Positions 63,622 to 64,000 of a stretch of 64,000 nucleotides of DNA are shown here, piece after piece. Position numbers and translations under genes: made by a program. The notes below the pieces were generated by a model. The model was not told where the DNA came from. It worked only from the letters and a program-made list of their open reading frames with translations, and ran no database searches. Each line of letters starts with the position of its first letter. Position 1 is the stretch's first letter. Source of the DNA: Arion vulgaris (taxonomy: Eukaryota; Mollusca; Gastropoda; Stylommatophora; Arionidae); NCBI GenBank assembly GCA_020796225.1, contig CM036762.1:18957286-19021285 (forward strand), given 5' to 3'.

Positions 63622-64000
63622 ATATAAACACATCTACCAGAATGCAACATCAAAGCTAGTGAAACATTGCTATAGCAAATTCTCTACTTGAGATTCTGAT
63701 AACATTAACTCTAAAAATGAGGAACAGAATGAATAGGCTAGCATTTTATCAATTGAAAGGCAACAAGGGTTTGTCTGTGGAAGTAACTGAGAGTGTTCTT
63801 TAGTACTACATAGAACTAGTCCTGACAAGGAAGATAAACAAAATAAATGAACACAGATATCACTGGAACCAATGAACAAAATATACTCATAAATATCAAA
63901 AACAGGTAATTATATTTTGGGGAAAAATATTAGGAAGAGTTGGGTTGGAACACATTTAAACAAGTGGTAAAATCGAAGTGAGAAGAGATAATTAATGGCA
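63622..64000. other. no supported gene at window end
   Basis: A minus-strand frame (63879-63670) has an acceptor-like CTTCCTTGTCAG in it and then reads GLVLCSTKEHSQLLPQTNPC to a stop. It would end the PARP4-like frame too early and has no donor in phase 1, so I leave it unassigned. Confidence 0.35.

Noticed and set aside
63670..63879. Possible extra PARP4-like exon
   Set aside because: An acceptor-like site is present, but the frame runs to a stop and offers no phase-1 donor to reach the exon at 58152.

Overview
This is a window of eukaryotic nuclear DNA with long introns, GT-AG splice sites and dense repeats. It has no operons, rRNA genes, standalone tRNA genes or CRISPR. The retrotransposon mix (I-group LINEs with RNase H, LINE tails ending in a C2H2 finger or in GAT-type microsatellites, several tRNA-headed SINEs) and a vault-PARP-like gene fit a lophotrochozoan. 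A gastropod mollusc is my best guess; the species is not determined.

Two host genes can be assembled from splice sites and reading-frame phase. On the plus strand, three exons (5832-6017, 8867-9000, 12140-12593) join with matching phases into a protein of about 257 residues, followed by a poly(A) signal. I do not recognise its family. On the minus strand, nine exons between 58152 and 27539 chain in phase into the 3' part of a PARP4-like (vault PARP) gene. The last two exons resemble the C-terminal, vault-binding end of PARP4. A large exon upstream of them (34501-32888) encodes about ten 17-residue repeats, each carrying a YSPT[S/L]PS heptad like the RNA polymerase II CTD, then a polyproline run. 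Further upstream lie short exons that begin and end in phase 1. Four of them (58152-58048, 53626-53426, 51132-51040, 45084-44992) are diverged duplicates that share intron flanks and the minisatellites beside them. The PARP catalytic, BRCT, VIT and VWA regions are not in the window and would lie beyond 64000.

Layout: 1-5.6 kb, LINE and SINE fragments and a 51-bp satellite; 5.8-12.7 kb, the plus-strand gene with SINE/LINE-filled introns; 13-27.5 kb, LINE tails, SINEs and several 41-43-bp arrays, plus two weak exon candidates; 27.5-58.2 kb, the PARP4-like gene with introns full of LINEs, arrays of 24, 33/36, 40, 63 and 81 bp, a MITE and core-domain repeats; 58.5-62 kb, a young inverted LINE copy inside a 24-bp array; 62-64 kb, two TTAA-bounded MITEs, LINE tails and a SINE.

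Insertion history can be read directly in several places: a SINE with a 13-bp target duplication split by a LINE; a SINE in a LINE; a LINE tail whose empty site survives in a paralogous intron copy; and a LINE in a satellite with a 31-bp fold-back at its 5' junction. Some repeat blocks (3780-4440, 33974-34080) are noisy in a way that suggests consensus sequence errors, and one disrupts a coding exon.
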